This document shows, piece by piece, positions 45,631 to 55,728 of a DNA stretch of 64,000 nucleotides. This DNA comes from Chiua virens (Eukaryota; Basidiomycota; Agaricomycetes; Boletales; Boletaceae): assembly GCA_019787685.1 (NCBI GenBank), contig JAHNUO010000016.1, positions 248,001-312,000 on the forward strand. The letters are read 5' to 3'. The notes under the pieces were generated by a model, which was not told the origin of the DNA, made no database searches, and saw only the letters and a list, made by a program, of their open reading frames with translations. Position 1 is the first letter of the stretch. Each line of letters opens with the position of its first letter. The translations under genes were made by a program, and so were the position numbers.

Positions 45631-46647
45631 ATGAAATCCCTTTCCACTGATCAAATTAACCAAGTTATTGCTTTCTTGGAATTGGGTCAAACAACTCGTC
45701 AGATCTCCACTTCTACTGGATTCAGTAACTCTACCATCAGTCATATTTGCACTGAACACTGTCCCAACCTTCCCAAAGCCACTGGTGGTCATCCATCCAT
45801 CATTTCTCCCACTGATATGCGACATGCCATTTGACTTCTTGGTACTGGAAAGGCTGAAAATGCTGTTCAGGTCACCAAGACTCTTCAGGATGTCAAGAAC
45901 CATCCAATCTCTCCCCAGACCATCTGTTGTCACTTGAAGAAAGCTGGTATGAAGGCTGTAGTAAAGAAGAAACGCCCTCTTCTTTCCAAGCGCCATAGGA
46001 GAGAAAGATTAGATTTTGCTTTGAGCCATCAGGACTGGACTGTGGATGATTGGAAGCGAGTTATATGGTCAGATGAGACCAAGATTAATCGCATTGGGTC
46101 AGATAGTAGGAAATGGGCATGGAAAAAGCCAGGAGAGGGCCTCAGTGATAGACTTGTGGAGGGTACAGTCAAGTTTGGAGGAGGATCAGTCATGTTATGG
46201 GGTTGTATGACCTGGGAAGGTGTTGGGATGGCTTGTAGAATTGATGGTAAGATGGATGCTAACCTTTATGTGCAGATTTTGGAGGATGAACTCCAAAAAA
46301 TCCTTGTGGATTATGGATTTACCCCAGAGAACATTATTTTCCAGCAGGATAATGACCCCAAACATACCAGTAGGAGGGCCAAGGAGTGGTTGAAAGAGCA
46401 TGGATATGAGGTCATGGTATGGCCTGCTCAGTCTCCAGACCTTAACCCCATAGAACATCTATGGTTTCTCCTCAAAAGAAGGCTTGCAGAATATCCTGAG
46501 CCAGCCAAGGGGGTATTGGAACTTTGGGAGAGGATTCAGGAAGAGTGGTACAAGATTGAGGTTGGGGAGTGTCAGAGATTGATTGAGAGCATGCCTAGAA
46601 GGGTTCAGGAGGTCATCAAGGCCAAAGGAGGATACACTTCATATTAA
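45631..46647 (+). pseudogene. Tc1-type DD34E transposase with one in-frame stop
   Basis: The frame starts MKSLSTDQINQVIAFLELGQ at 45631, with a helix-turn-helix TTRQISTSTGFSNSTISHIC. It is cut by a TGA at 45832-45834 after MRHAI and continues LLGTGKAENAVQVTKTLQDV in the same frame to GGYTSY at 46647. The catalytic core is complete: WSDETK gives the first D, QQDNDPKH the second, and SPDLNPIEHLW the E, with 34 residues between the second D and the E. Of about 338 codons only one is damaged, and CGA (Arg) to TGA by C-to-T change would explain it. An internal ATG at 46276 would drop the N-terminal DNA-binding half, so this copy is probably non-autonomous. Confidence 0.88.
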
Positions 46648-46666
46648 TTTGCAATACCCCTAATAT

Positions 46667-46880
46667 CAGCAACAAAACTGTTCCAATGACATGAGTGATT
46701 TAAAATGGTCATATCTCCACCACCCCTTGGCCAAATCACATAACCCAGGGACCAATTTGTAGCCAAGGGTTTGTACATCATTTGGTCCCACTACTACTAA
46801 GCGAGATTCCCACAGGTGTTTGCAGTGCGCTTCGTGCACTGCATCAGGGTTAGTTATTGGAACAGTTTTGTTGCTCACTG
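46667..46880 (-). repeat. Right 214-bp TIR of the Tc1/mariner element
   Basis: Inverted copy of 45289-45502. Differences between the two are few and mostly of the CpG-to-TpG/CpA type, for example AAAACCGTT on the left against AAAACTGTT on the right. Confidence 0.9.
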
Positions 46881-48626
46881 TATGCAGCAGGAAATCGAAA
46901 GAGCAGTGGTACGCATACATGCTAGTGGTTCCACCATCAGAATGACTCATCCACCAGTACCCATGTAGGCAGAGCAAGAGCGGGAGCTAGCTGCAATGGA
47001 GCAACGTCATGCTCGCACCAATCCACCAACCGGAATGGCCAGGCCTAATCCATCGCCATCAAACATGCAGACCCAGGATACTCGTACAACTCCATCACTG
47101 GACACCATCAGGCGCATAAGGAACTCACGTGGCACTTCCCACCGGACTCGACTGATTGGGATAAGCACGGAGGTAAGCTCTCTATTGAATGTGTGTTACC
47201 ATAGATTGATGACCTTCCTCGAGCAGGGTGATGAAGCCTGGCAGGCTCCGTCTTCATACCACCATCATGTCGCTTCGGGCGAACAAATCCCTGCCACCAC
47301 ACCCATACCCGAACCTCGGCACTGTCAGTCCTCCAACCGTGCTCAGCCTGAGTCCAGCGAAGAGATGCAGGACAGTGGAACTGTACCTGCCGGAAACGCC
47401 CTGACGGCTGAAGGGATTGCAAAAGCGGTCAAAGCGACACTACGCAACCTTCTCAGCCAAACTCCGCATTTGCTTCGAACCAACAAATGCTCTCCAAGGC
47501 GAAGAAAAGCTGAAGACCTGGACGTTGCACACGAACGAGCCACAGAGCCCAGTCATCACCGAGACTTTGTCCTTGTGAGTTGAAGGCTTTATTGTCAATT
47601 AATTCTATTACTTATTCGGCACCAGAAGGAGGTTCGAGAGCTTTTCAAGAGAAAGTTCAATATTTCTCAGGACGCGGACTTTCTTGCAATTAATCCTGCC
47701 TTGGCGAGTGATGTTGATGCTTTCGAGAAGGAAGATGGGGATAGGCCTGACCCCGACAACTTGGCGTTTGACTTGAGGCACAGCTACAACTCTCCCTGGA
47801 ATACCGACATTATCGAGCTGCTTCTCAAGGAATTCCAGGGGAGCGCCAAAGAAGAACAGTGGCCTGTTCAAAAATCAGACAACTACGTTCGGGAGATACT
47901 TAAGAACCGATATAAGAAGCTACGGACGGCATGGTTTAAAGGTCAACCCAAGCTTACACAGAATGGCGCACTCGAAACCCCAGAAGAGGTTGAAGCACGG
48001 CTGGTCAGTGAGCTGAATAAGCAGGGGAAGGAGAGCAGACAAGGTACCCGCCGACGGAATGTACGTTGTCATTTCGTATTCTGTGTTCGATTCAATTGTC
48101 GCTAACAGCATCGTCAGAAATATGACCGCCGAGTCATGACTCTCGATCACATAACGAAACTCAAGTCCGAGATGAGAGCTGACGACGTTCAGGTTTGGGA
48201 GTGGCTCTCTCGTCTTATCAAGACCTTAAGCCACCATGGTATGAGCTCAGAGGAGAGTGTGGTGGAGAATGACATCGAACATGTTCTACGTGTCAAACAG
48301 ATGTCATGGCGGCGATGCATTGACAAAGAATTGGAGATTATTGATACTGAACGCCTTCTAGACAGCGACATATTCGCACGTCAGGGTGCCAAGCCCGTGA
48401 AGAGGATTCGTGCATACGACAACCCTGAGAGTCGCAGGGATCCTGTTCCAGGCTTACCAATGGCGATGTATGATAGTGCGTGGATCAGTAGTCTTCCACA
48501 GCGCGAGTTGGACGCATTGGACGTCTCGCCAGATACATTTCCGTGGATGAAAGTAGCTACTATTTGACTACATGTTGCCCCTTATCAACCTATGATCAAT
48601 CAATCCGACGGTGAGGGACTTATATA

Positions 48627-49084
48627 TCTGCCCACTCAGTTTACGCACAAATGCCCGATATGCGGGAGATGTGGGCGACGACGTCGCCCACTCCGTTTAG
48701 ACCCGTCCCAAACTTAGAATTTATTGTTCACGTTTGTAACTAGTTTAAACTTGAAGTTTGGAACATGTACTAAACGTTCACCCAAACTTAAAGTTTGGAC
48801 CCCCGTGCACACCCTGACCAAACTTGAAGATCTGGCAGTCGACGCACGTGAATCCCAAACTTGAAGTTTCTGCAAACATCTGTACCCGGCACAGACTTTA
48901 AGTTTATTTTCACGTTCGGAACATGCCCCCACGCACGCACATACTTGAAGATTCGGCACACATCTGGAATTTGAAACTAACTTGAAATTTCATCTATACC
49001 CGAATGGTAAGCTACACTTTATGTTCGTGATCCACGTCGGGACTAACATTTAAGGCTGTCCTAAATGTTGCAAACGCCGTTGTG
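48627..49084 (-). repeat. Right 458-bp TIR of the CACTA element
   Basis: Inverted copy of 33632-34089, same length, with the same eight palindromic sites and the GTGGGCGAC hairpin (48671-48691). It ends CGCCGTTGTG and is followed by the TGA duplication at 49085-49087. Confidence 0.92.
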
Positions 49085-50285
49085 TGAGGGTCGTCGTACG
49101 GACCCTGACCATTTCAGCATCAAACGGTTATAATTATCGAACACTGGCGATTGGCTGATTCATTTCCGAGTGCTTCTAATCAAGACTTGTGACCCGGCAC
49201 TTCACATGAACTACCCTCATCATGATATCGAACAGTCGCGGCCGGAACATCATTTTTCCGTGGATTGGTTGTAAAATGCTCCAAGATTTCGGTGTTTGGA
49301 AGCGGTGGCAGACGAGGGGAAGATGTGTGGGTTGGTATAACTATAGCAGAGCTAGCCATCTTCCCCTCAAAGGTCGGACGGATTGCCAGCTTCCCCAATA
49401 AGACAAAGGCCAGATCTGTTGCTAGCATCTATACACTTAAAATTGATTGCAGAATAGTACTGTTCTTGCATTGATCTGCTGAGCATCTTATTTATGGGAG
49501 TAATTAGACTACTTCCGGATCTCGCTGAAACCCCGTGTCTGAATCCGCAGTGACTTATGATACAGCTTCGACTACTATTTATGGCACTTATCGCTTTCTT
49601 CGAGCATCCCGCCCTCATATAATCAGTCCTCCTTAACATCCTCTGGCTTGGCGGCACCCACCATCATCTCGATGACATGTCCGAAGCATTTGCCTGTTGT
49701 TTTCAGAACATGCACGCGGGATATGTTGATACAGTCTGTCGATTTCTCCTCCTCAAAAACAGAGGAAGTATACCAATGTTTGCTAAAATCTTTACAAACC
49801 GATGTCCACCTCCATGATCAGTTTATTTTTCTGAAGCATGCGATCATGCATCGTGGATCTTCGTTAGTTAGCTAGATTGATATTATATATTGTATTACTG
49901 CCAGTGCTACCTGAATCTAATCATAAGCTAGATTATCTTCGCATGTTGGACTTGAGTTAGAATCACATCTATCTTACCTTTGCAGTTCGGACTTGAGCTA
50001 GATGATCCGGAAAATAAAACAGAGTCCGGTTACATAGTACAACCTCCCTGGCCTAATCCAAAAAAATCTGCTCATCGAGCATTCATCGAGCGCTTGAAGT
50101 CCGCAGATGCGCTCAGTCGATTCAATGATGGCCGCTCCGACGAAGGGATGAACTTATCTCCACTTCCACAGACAAATTAGAGTCCTATTTTGTCGAACTG
50201 CGTACGTGTCTAATGAACTATAATGGAACGACTCGTTCAGACCAAATCAAGTACTTGCTTCGTGCCAAGACAAACATTCGCCCCC
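49085..50285. other. TSD plus stretch without a supported gene
   Basis: The first three bases are the right TGA target duplication of the CACTA element. The following sequence would have been the native upstream region of the inositol transporter before the insertion. Short frames at 49648-49875 and 49980-50180 (ELDDPENKTESGYIVQPPWP) look like weak coding remnants without recognisable family. Confidence 0.4.
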
Positions 50286-52481
50286 TTACACCTCCACGCC
50301 AATGCTATACATATCAGGTGCCCAAAAAGTCGGATTGGCAATGGTGATCGCATTTCGCGGCCCTGGGACGAATCCATCTAAGCTCAGCAAATATCCTTCG
50401 AACAGAATATTCCAGTCCTGCACCGGACAATCGCATAACATGGTCAGTCTCGACTATTCGTTACAACCCAGCCATAGACACATACTTGTCCTGAAAGCGG
50501 CATTTCGGCCGTCACTGGTGTTCCCCCATTCACACTTACCTCTGCACGCCTACAATTCGAGCAATCGCTGTTATAAAACGTATAATCCGCATTCGCGTAG
50601 GTGAGCGATAGTAACTTGGTGCCTCCAGAAGTACCACCATCAACGCCAGTGAACGTGAGCGTCGAGCCGTACCCAATATATCCCACGACAGCTGCGGAGG
50701 CATTGAGAGACCGAAGGGAGGCTGCACCCGTGAGCGTGTTTGACGCCGCGCTCGCAAGGTAAGTTGTAAACTGGGGTGGCACTGCCTGCACACCATCACG
50801 AAGGTTGTAAATCAAAGCGCCGTGCGCATCGACGGTGGCGGTGAACGATGCAGTTATGGTCCCGAGATCAGTGTCGGTCCATAAGTCAGTGAGGTCCGCG
50901 GAGACGAGTCCGACGTCAGCAAAATCGAATATGATGGATTGTTGAGCGTTCATCCAATTCAGCAAAACTTGGAAACGCGTCAGTGAAGCACCCGGACCCA
51001 TGGCGTTAACTGGATGGGACAACTACTAACCTGCTACCAACGAACCATCGGCAAGTGGACCCGCCCAAACATCATAATTGTCCGTGTACCTCCTTTTGAA
51101 GGCAACTGACTTGCCCAAGGGATCTTGCTAAGACCCGACATGAATAGTGACATAGAACCAGAGGATCCTACAAGCTCACATTAACCGCAACAACTCTGTT
51201 GTTCCCGAGGATGCCCAATACCTCTGCAGAGGCGGTTGTAAGGTCGGTCGATATAATCAAAGGAGACCTGTATACAATGAACGATCAGGTCCCCAATCAT
51301 TTCGGTCTGAAAAAACACACTTCGCGGCGGCCCAAAATGCAAACTGAAATCTCCATTCTGCGTCAGTCAGACCTACATTACCAACCTCCAGTAAGTCGAG
51401 GTCGTTCCATCCCCCGGGTCCGGCGAATTGTGTGATTGGAACGAGCTGGTTGATGATCCGCCGCAAGCTTTCAAAGGATACTGGTGGTCCAATGTCATTT
51501 CTGAGTTCAAAGGGATTGTTTATAAAATAAAGGACATTGCAAACGACGATGGGGAGAGACATACGAGATTCGCCAGCTATTTCCAACAGACCCAGCCCAA
51601 CGTGCGGGGTCCTGGACACCCCATTCGCAGATAGAGTAGACAAATTCACGGTTGGTTTGTTGAAGTGCATCTCGCATAACTGTGTAATGGGGCTAACCAA
51701 CAAAACAAAAATGAGATCCAAAGGACCGACAAGACAGTAACATTCTCACCTCTTCTTGTATGGGAGGATAGTGGTCCGCAAAGTCGAAACTATTCACTCC
51801 ATAGCAGTTGTCATACTCAACGCATGGTTGAGCATCATCAACGGTAGCCGCGCAGTGCACAACTTACCTTTAAGTAATCCGCACCCCACGCTGCAAATGT
51901 ATTCGCGTCGGACTGCTCAAAGCCCAGGCTTCCGAGCCAATGGTCACTCCCACTGTCAAAATCACATGAAAAGTAACCACTATAGGCGAAGATGTCGATC
52001 AATGTGCCAGGTAGCAAGCACACACTGCGGGTCACGTACGCGTCGCTATATAGACCAAACATAAGGCCCAGACCGTGCACGTAATCAGCGAGCGCAGGAA
52101 CGCCAGATGGTAACCGCGTCTCATTCCACATGAATGTTCCTGACGGTGTACGCTCGGTCGCCTGCCAACCGCAATCTCTAAGGCACTCGTGAATCCAAAG
52201 TCCGGAAGAGCGGATTTGAGACGTACAGGTTCAAATAGCGGTAACCGACATCCCTCATGCCAGATTGGACTAGGGCGTGTGCAGCAGATCGATATTGGGT
52301 TTCAACTGTGTCACAACTAGGAAGGACATCTGCATTGATGGATAAACGAACGAGAAGAGGCAACGACTGACAGATAGACATTGTAAGGATTCCATCCCAT
52401 GGGTGGGGTACGAGCAAGACCATTGTTCAAGCCTACAACGCTTCCGGAGAGAAGTGTAAAGCTAAAGAGCCAGGCAGCCAT
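50286..52481 (-). CDS. Secreted alpha-galactosidase, GH27
   Basis: Hydrolyses terminal alpha-galactosyl residues of oligosaccharides and plant galactomannans outside the cell. The start at 52481 gives a signal peptide, MAAWLFSFTLLSGSVVG, followed by LNNGLARTPPMGWNPYN, the GH27 N-terminus. Conserved pieces follow in order: DVGYRYLNLY, LADYVHGLGLMFGLYSDA (near 52060), WGADYLK|YDNCYG across an intron (the nucleophile is the D of YDNC), SWRIS|NDIGPP across an intron (the D of NDI is the acid/base), and FAGPGGWNDLDLLEVGN (near 51400). After NNRVVAVNQDPLGKS-type sequence there is a C-terminal beta-rich domain (50970-50300) that may bind sugars. It ends DMYSIGVEV at 50286. MGWNPYN in place of the usual MGWNSYN is a small oddity. 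Confidence 0.9.
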
Positions 52482-53134
52482 GAGAGATCAAAATGAGACT
52501 CGGGCTTGGCTTATATACCACACACGTCCGAATGGCTACCTCTTGATCAAACAGCCATGCGTTTCATGAAATGAGGCTCTCATCCCCGTAATTGAGTGAT
52601 CTGCGCATTACGAGCTGACACAAGAGTCTGGGAGCATTTGAGATGCGCTTTAAGTTTCGGGTGAACTTTCTGTGTTGTGAGAAGTAAAAGATGATGATGC
52701 AGTTCGAAACAATTTGTCTCCTACCTTCTGCTTCGCGATTCCGTACAGCACCGCCGTCGCTATGCAGGCTTGCAACACATGCACCGAACAGTCCGGGTGT
52801 CCATCGCATCGGAAAAGAGTCTGTCAGTGAGGTGTGCCAGTGAGTTCATGTCAGTTAGCTCAGCGGTGACTTTCTTCCCACCGCTGAGTGACGTAAGTTA
52901 CGCCAGGACCGGATGTCCGACCCGGCGGATGCGACTTGCGCTGGGAGTCAGGCCCGGATTGTAGCTTGAGCATCATGGAGTCTGGAATAAATTTGAGGGC
53001 TATATCGACCAATAGGAAGGATTCCTCATGTAAGTCCGCTAGAGCCTAACCCCCCCCCCGTGCAGATTTTACAGGGAAAGCGAATCATACATGATACATC
53101 TTTGTAGCTCTGATCACTGGCAAGTTGAACGCAA
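52482..53134. other. Intergenic, nothing recognised apart from a poly-C run
   Basis: Upstream region of the alpha-galactosidase gene and downstream region of the first GT90 gene. A run of nine or more C residues lies near 53050. No gene is supported. Confidence 0.5.
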
Positions 53135-55290
53135 TTACAGCACAAACTTCATGGCATCACGATCGTCCATCCAAAGCCTCGCATACTCCAGCATCAGTCG
53201 GTATACATACACTGTTGACCATAATGAATATCTTAGATTCCGAACACACGTCGATGATGGCGAGACAAACCTTCCATATCGACGGGACGGCCAAATGTAT
53301 GTTTCCATTCCTTCCCAGCCTCGGCAACCTGTCGTAGTTGTGCGTCGCGCTCATTCTTGATTGCCTCCCATTCGGCTTGCACTTTTACCGCCATGTTCGC
53401 GGCATCCATCGTGGATGTCGATGGCCCGGAGAAATAGGCATGGATATTATAGATCTCCGCATACGATGACGAGAGAGGTATATAATGCAACCTCGAGAAC
53501 GCAAGGTAAGCGATCGAATCTCCGACGTCGACGTCGACATAACTTACCAAGGTTGTATCCAATCTGAGAAGAATTCCTTGTATACGGTCGACTTGATGAC
53601 GGCACTACCCGATGCCAGGAATGCCAGGAATCGTGCAGAATAGGACATCCCATCGAGATCGACAAGGTACTTGTATGACCAATGCTTTCCCAGTGGCACA
53701 GGATCCGCGAAACGGTGTAACCTCCGCAATTCTTGTTCACCACCAGGGTAACTGCCTACGATACTTACGAAGGCCACGTCCATGATGTCGCTGTTGACCT
53801 TTTTCGCGGGAACTGTGGTTGAGATGAATTCATCTGGTTGCGAGGGCGATACATGCACGATAGACAAGTTGGCGCTTGCATTCCCATGGGTCATACGGAG
53901 GAACCTGTATAAAATGATTCGGCGAGTCCGATTGTAGGATCGTAGAGACAAATACCTGTGTCGCTGATAAAATGGCGTATACCCAGGAGGCTTACTACCC
54001 CCTCCAGTTGTGGCACCGCGCCAAAAGATCCGATCACCTTTTTCATCCCAAGGCACCTCCAAATCGTCTGTCTCTTTGACGATCCCGTGCTCTTGATCCC
54101 ATGCGTACGTATATTTCTCGCCCCCGGTGTAGTAGTAGTGACTGGGTATCCTGATGTCAAAAAAACCCCTGGCTCTTGCAGGCGAAAATATCGGATAAAG
54201 CACAGAGACCGCCTGCACATCGGTGAAGAAGTGGCCCTGCGTATAGTGCTCCCGGGGTTTTTGGCAATAATCATAATTATCGTCCACAGTCTTGACAAAC
54301 GCGAACGAGTCATTCGAACTTGCCAGCTGTCCAAAGAATTCGTTCTGATCTGGAACGATCGGGTCGAGATGTGAGTTTGCATACTTCCATGCGGGTGAGT
54401 CACGGGGACACGTTCTTTGGAAGCCCTCCCAAGCAGTGCGATCAGGCGTGAAGTCGCCCAGCCTATCCTGCACGCCACCAGTGGCCATACAAGCAAATGA
54501 TCCAAAGCAGATCGGGGAGTCCATATCCTCTGTCCTTTCTTGCATGCTCTCCCAGTAGGGGAGAACCCTACCTTCTGCCTTCAAGTTGATCGCGAAGTGC
54601 ATATTTGGAAGCTGCAAACACCGTCAGTATTGCATTCCACATGACGTCCAAGTCTCTCAGGTACCTTGTGTTGGAACTTTTCGAGAATAGCCACGAGCGA
54701 GGTGGATGGGTGATCCGGTTCTATGTCTTCATATACCTTCTGGACCCGAACCTCGGAGACATTTCCATCCTGGATGCGCACCAGGTCGACGGCAGGCAAA
54801 TGTGCCGCCTGGCACGCGCAATGAAACCTGTTTAGATACTTGTCAATACGAGCAAGTCCATCTTACCTCATACGTCCTCCGACGCACTTCCTCGCCGCAG
54901 CAGCTTCCAAAACGGCGCGAGGTCTTCATCGATCGCGTCGAACTCGTCTATGAGCTTGAACTCGTTCTCGTTTGCGAATTGCCACCAGTCGTCGAAGCCA
55001 CGTGGCGGATCGCGACCGTAGCGGCGCTTGTACTCGGCCACGGCCTCGTGGAAGGTTTGGCTTTGTCTTGCGAGACGCTCGGTAAAGGCGTCCCGAGCAT
55101 CTGCCATGAGCGACGTGATGGGGTGCTCCGTGATGGGGCGCTCCGGAATCATGCCCGTGTGCGAAGCGAAAGAGGGCGTTCGGAAAGACGCTTTGCGATC
55201 GTGAATGTGAAAGAGAGCTGCAACCAGTATGATTAACGAAAATAGGCCTGTAAACAGGTACCAAGTTCGAAAATGTCTCTGTGCTCGCAT
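53135..55290 (-). CDS. GT90/CAP10-type glycosyltransferase, copy A
   Basis: A type II Golgi membrane glycosyltransferase of family GT90 (CAP10/CAP59-related), of which Cryptococcus members add xylose to glycans. The protein starts MRAQRHFRTWYLFTGLFSLI, a short cytosolic tail then one membrane helix. The stem has PITSLMADARDAFTERLARQ and the family block DPPRGFDDWWQFANENEFKL (near 55010). The catalytic part has PSHYYYTGGEKYTYAWDQEH (54140-54080), DRIFWRGATTGGGSKPPGY (near 54020), HWSYKYLVDLDGMSYSARFL (near 53660) and the final exon VYVYRLMLEYARLWMDDRDA ending at 53135. About six introns are needed. It lies 438 bp downstream of, and parallel to, a close paralogue. Confidence 0.88.
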
Positions 55291-55728
55291 TCACCTAAAA
55301 ACTGGGTGGCTGAAAGTCAGTGGAAAAAAGGCATGCGGGGTGACGACAGTCGACGTGTCGACCAAGTGGGTCGCGAGCGGACCGATGACGCGAGCTCAGA
55401 GCTCACTAGCACCCAAGTTGAAACAATTTTTTGTCGGGATGTCAAACATTGGAGACCTTGTGACCTAACTTGAAAACATATATAATGATGACTTATTGAG
55501 AGACGACAGCATTGCTAAAAACATACCCTTCAAGCTTCAGCGCTTCAGCTACAAATCTACCTGATGATTGTTCAAGACACAAGAACCTCGTCCGCGTAGG
55601 TCGTCATGCTCTGGGAGAAATACAATCGCCCTAGCCGCGCTCAAAGTGTACCACATCATCAAAAATAAAGTTGCAACAGCCTACGTAACTCGCCATAATG
55701 ATACACCAATGCAGCACGTCAAGAAAGA
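55291..55728. other. Promoter region of GT90 copy A
   Basis: The 438 bp between the stop of copy B and the start of copy A. A gene-free stretch that must hold the 3' end signals of B and the promoter of A. No motif is convincing. Confidence 0.4.

Larger units (their letters stand above)
45287..46882. mobile_element. 1,592-bp Tc1/mariner element nested in the CACTA cargo
   Basis: The element spans 45289-46880 and is flanked by TA on both sides (45287-45288, 46881-46882). Ends are CAGTGAGCAACAAAAC and its inverse. The TIRs are 214 bp (45289-45502 and 46667-46880), long for this superfamily. The transposase lies between them on the plus strand. The insertion splits an exon of the large cargo gene and so is younger than the CACTA element's capture of that gene. 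Confidence 0.92.
43582..48567 (+). pseudogene. Large Pro/Ser-rich coiled-coil cargo gene, broken by a Tc1 element and one nonsense codon
   Basis: Starts MDIDMQSITSADESGYESAI at 43582. After an intron comes a long Pro/Ser-rich region (43855-44640), then coiled-coil exons: RSLRQEVHEKEAIINKLRLR, TIQQERTYAQQHYYAQKELE, EGLQAQISDTRDLTARQHKA and STMRAQIEEVTRQSNDLA. An in-frame TGA at 45244-45246 follows SVLQH. The Tc1 element sits at a TA after LERERH; joining across it gives HMQQEIERAV, then a GTACGC...TAG intron and AEQERELAAMEQRHA. The C-terminal part (47629-48567) is compact and conserved-looking: FKRKFNISQDADFLAINPAL, KSDNYVREILKNRYKKLRTA, KYDRRVMTLDHITKLKSEMR, ending DTFPWMKVATI. The family is unknown to me. 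Confidence 0.65.
33632..49084. mobile_element. 15.45-kb CACTA/EnSpm-like DNA transposon with cargo genes
   Basis: The ends are inverted copies beginning CACAACGGCGTTTGCAAC, each 458 bp, flanked by the 3-bp duplication TGA. Inside are a spliced Tnp2-type transposase (34253-38037, -), a WD40/membrane gene (38322-40132, -), an unknown gene (40491-41254, +), a second unknown gene broken by a solo LTR (41668-43174, -) and a large coiled-coil gene broken by a Tc1 element (43582-48567, +). The terminus CACAA differs from the classic CACTA/CACTG, but the TIR, 3-bp TSD, Tnp2 transposase and clustered subterminal repeats all match that superfamily. It is inserted just upstream of the inositol transporter. 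Transposase and TIRs look intact, so it may be, or recently was, mobile. Confidence 0.88.

Noticed and set aside
45598..45996. Minus-strand 132-codon frame in the Tc1 element
   Set aside because: It is antisense to the transposase, which has the helix-turn-helix and DDE motifs.
33632..49084. Interpreting the 15-kb region as a Starship or Helitron
   Set aside because: Long TIRs, 3-bp TSD and a Tnp2 transposase fit CACTA; there is no tyrosine recombinase captain at one end and no Rep/helicase gene.
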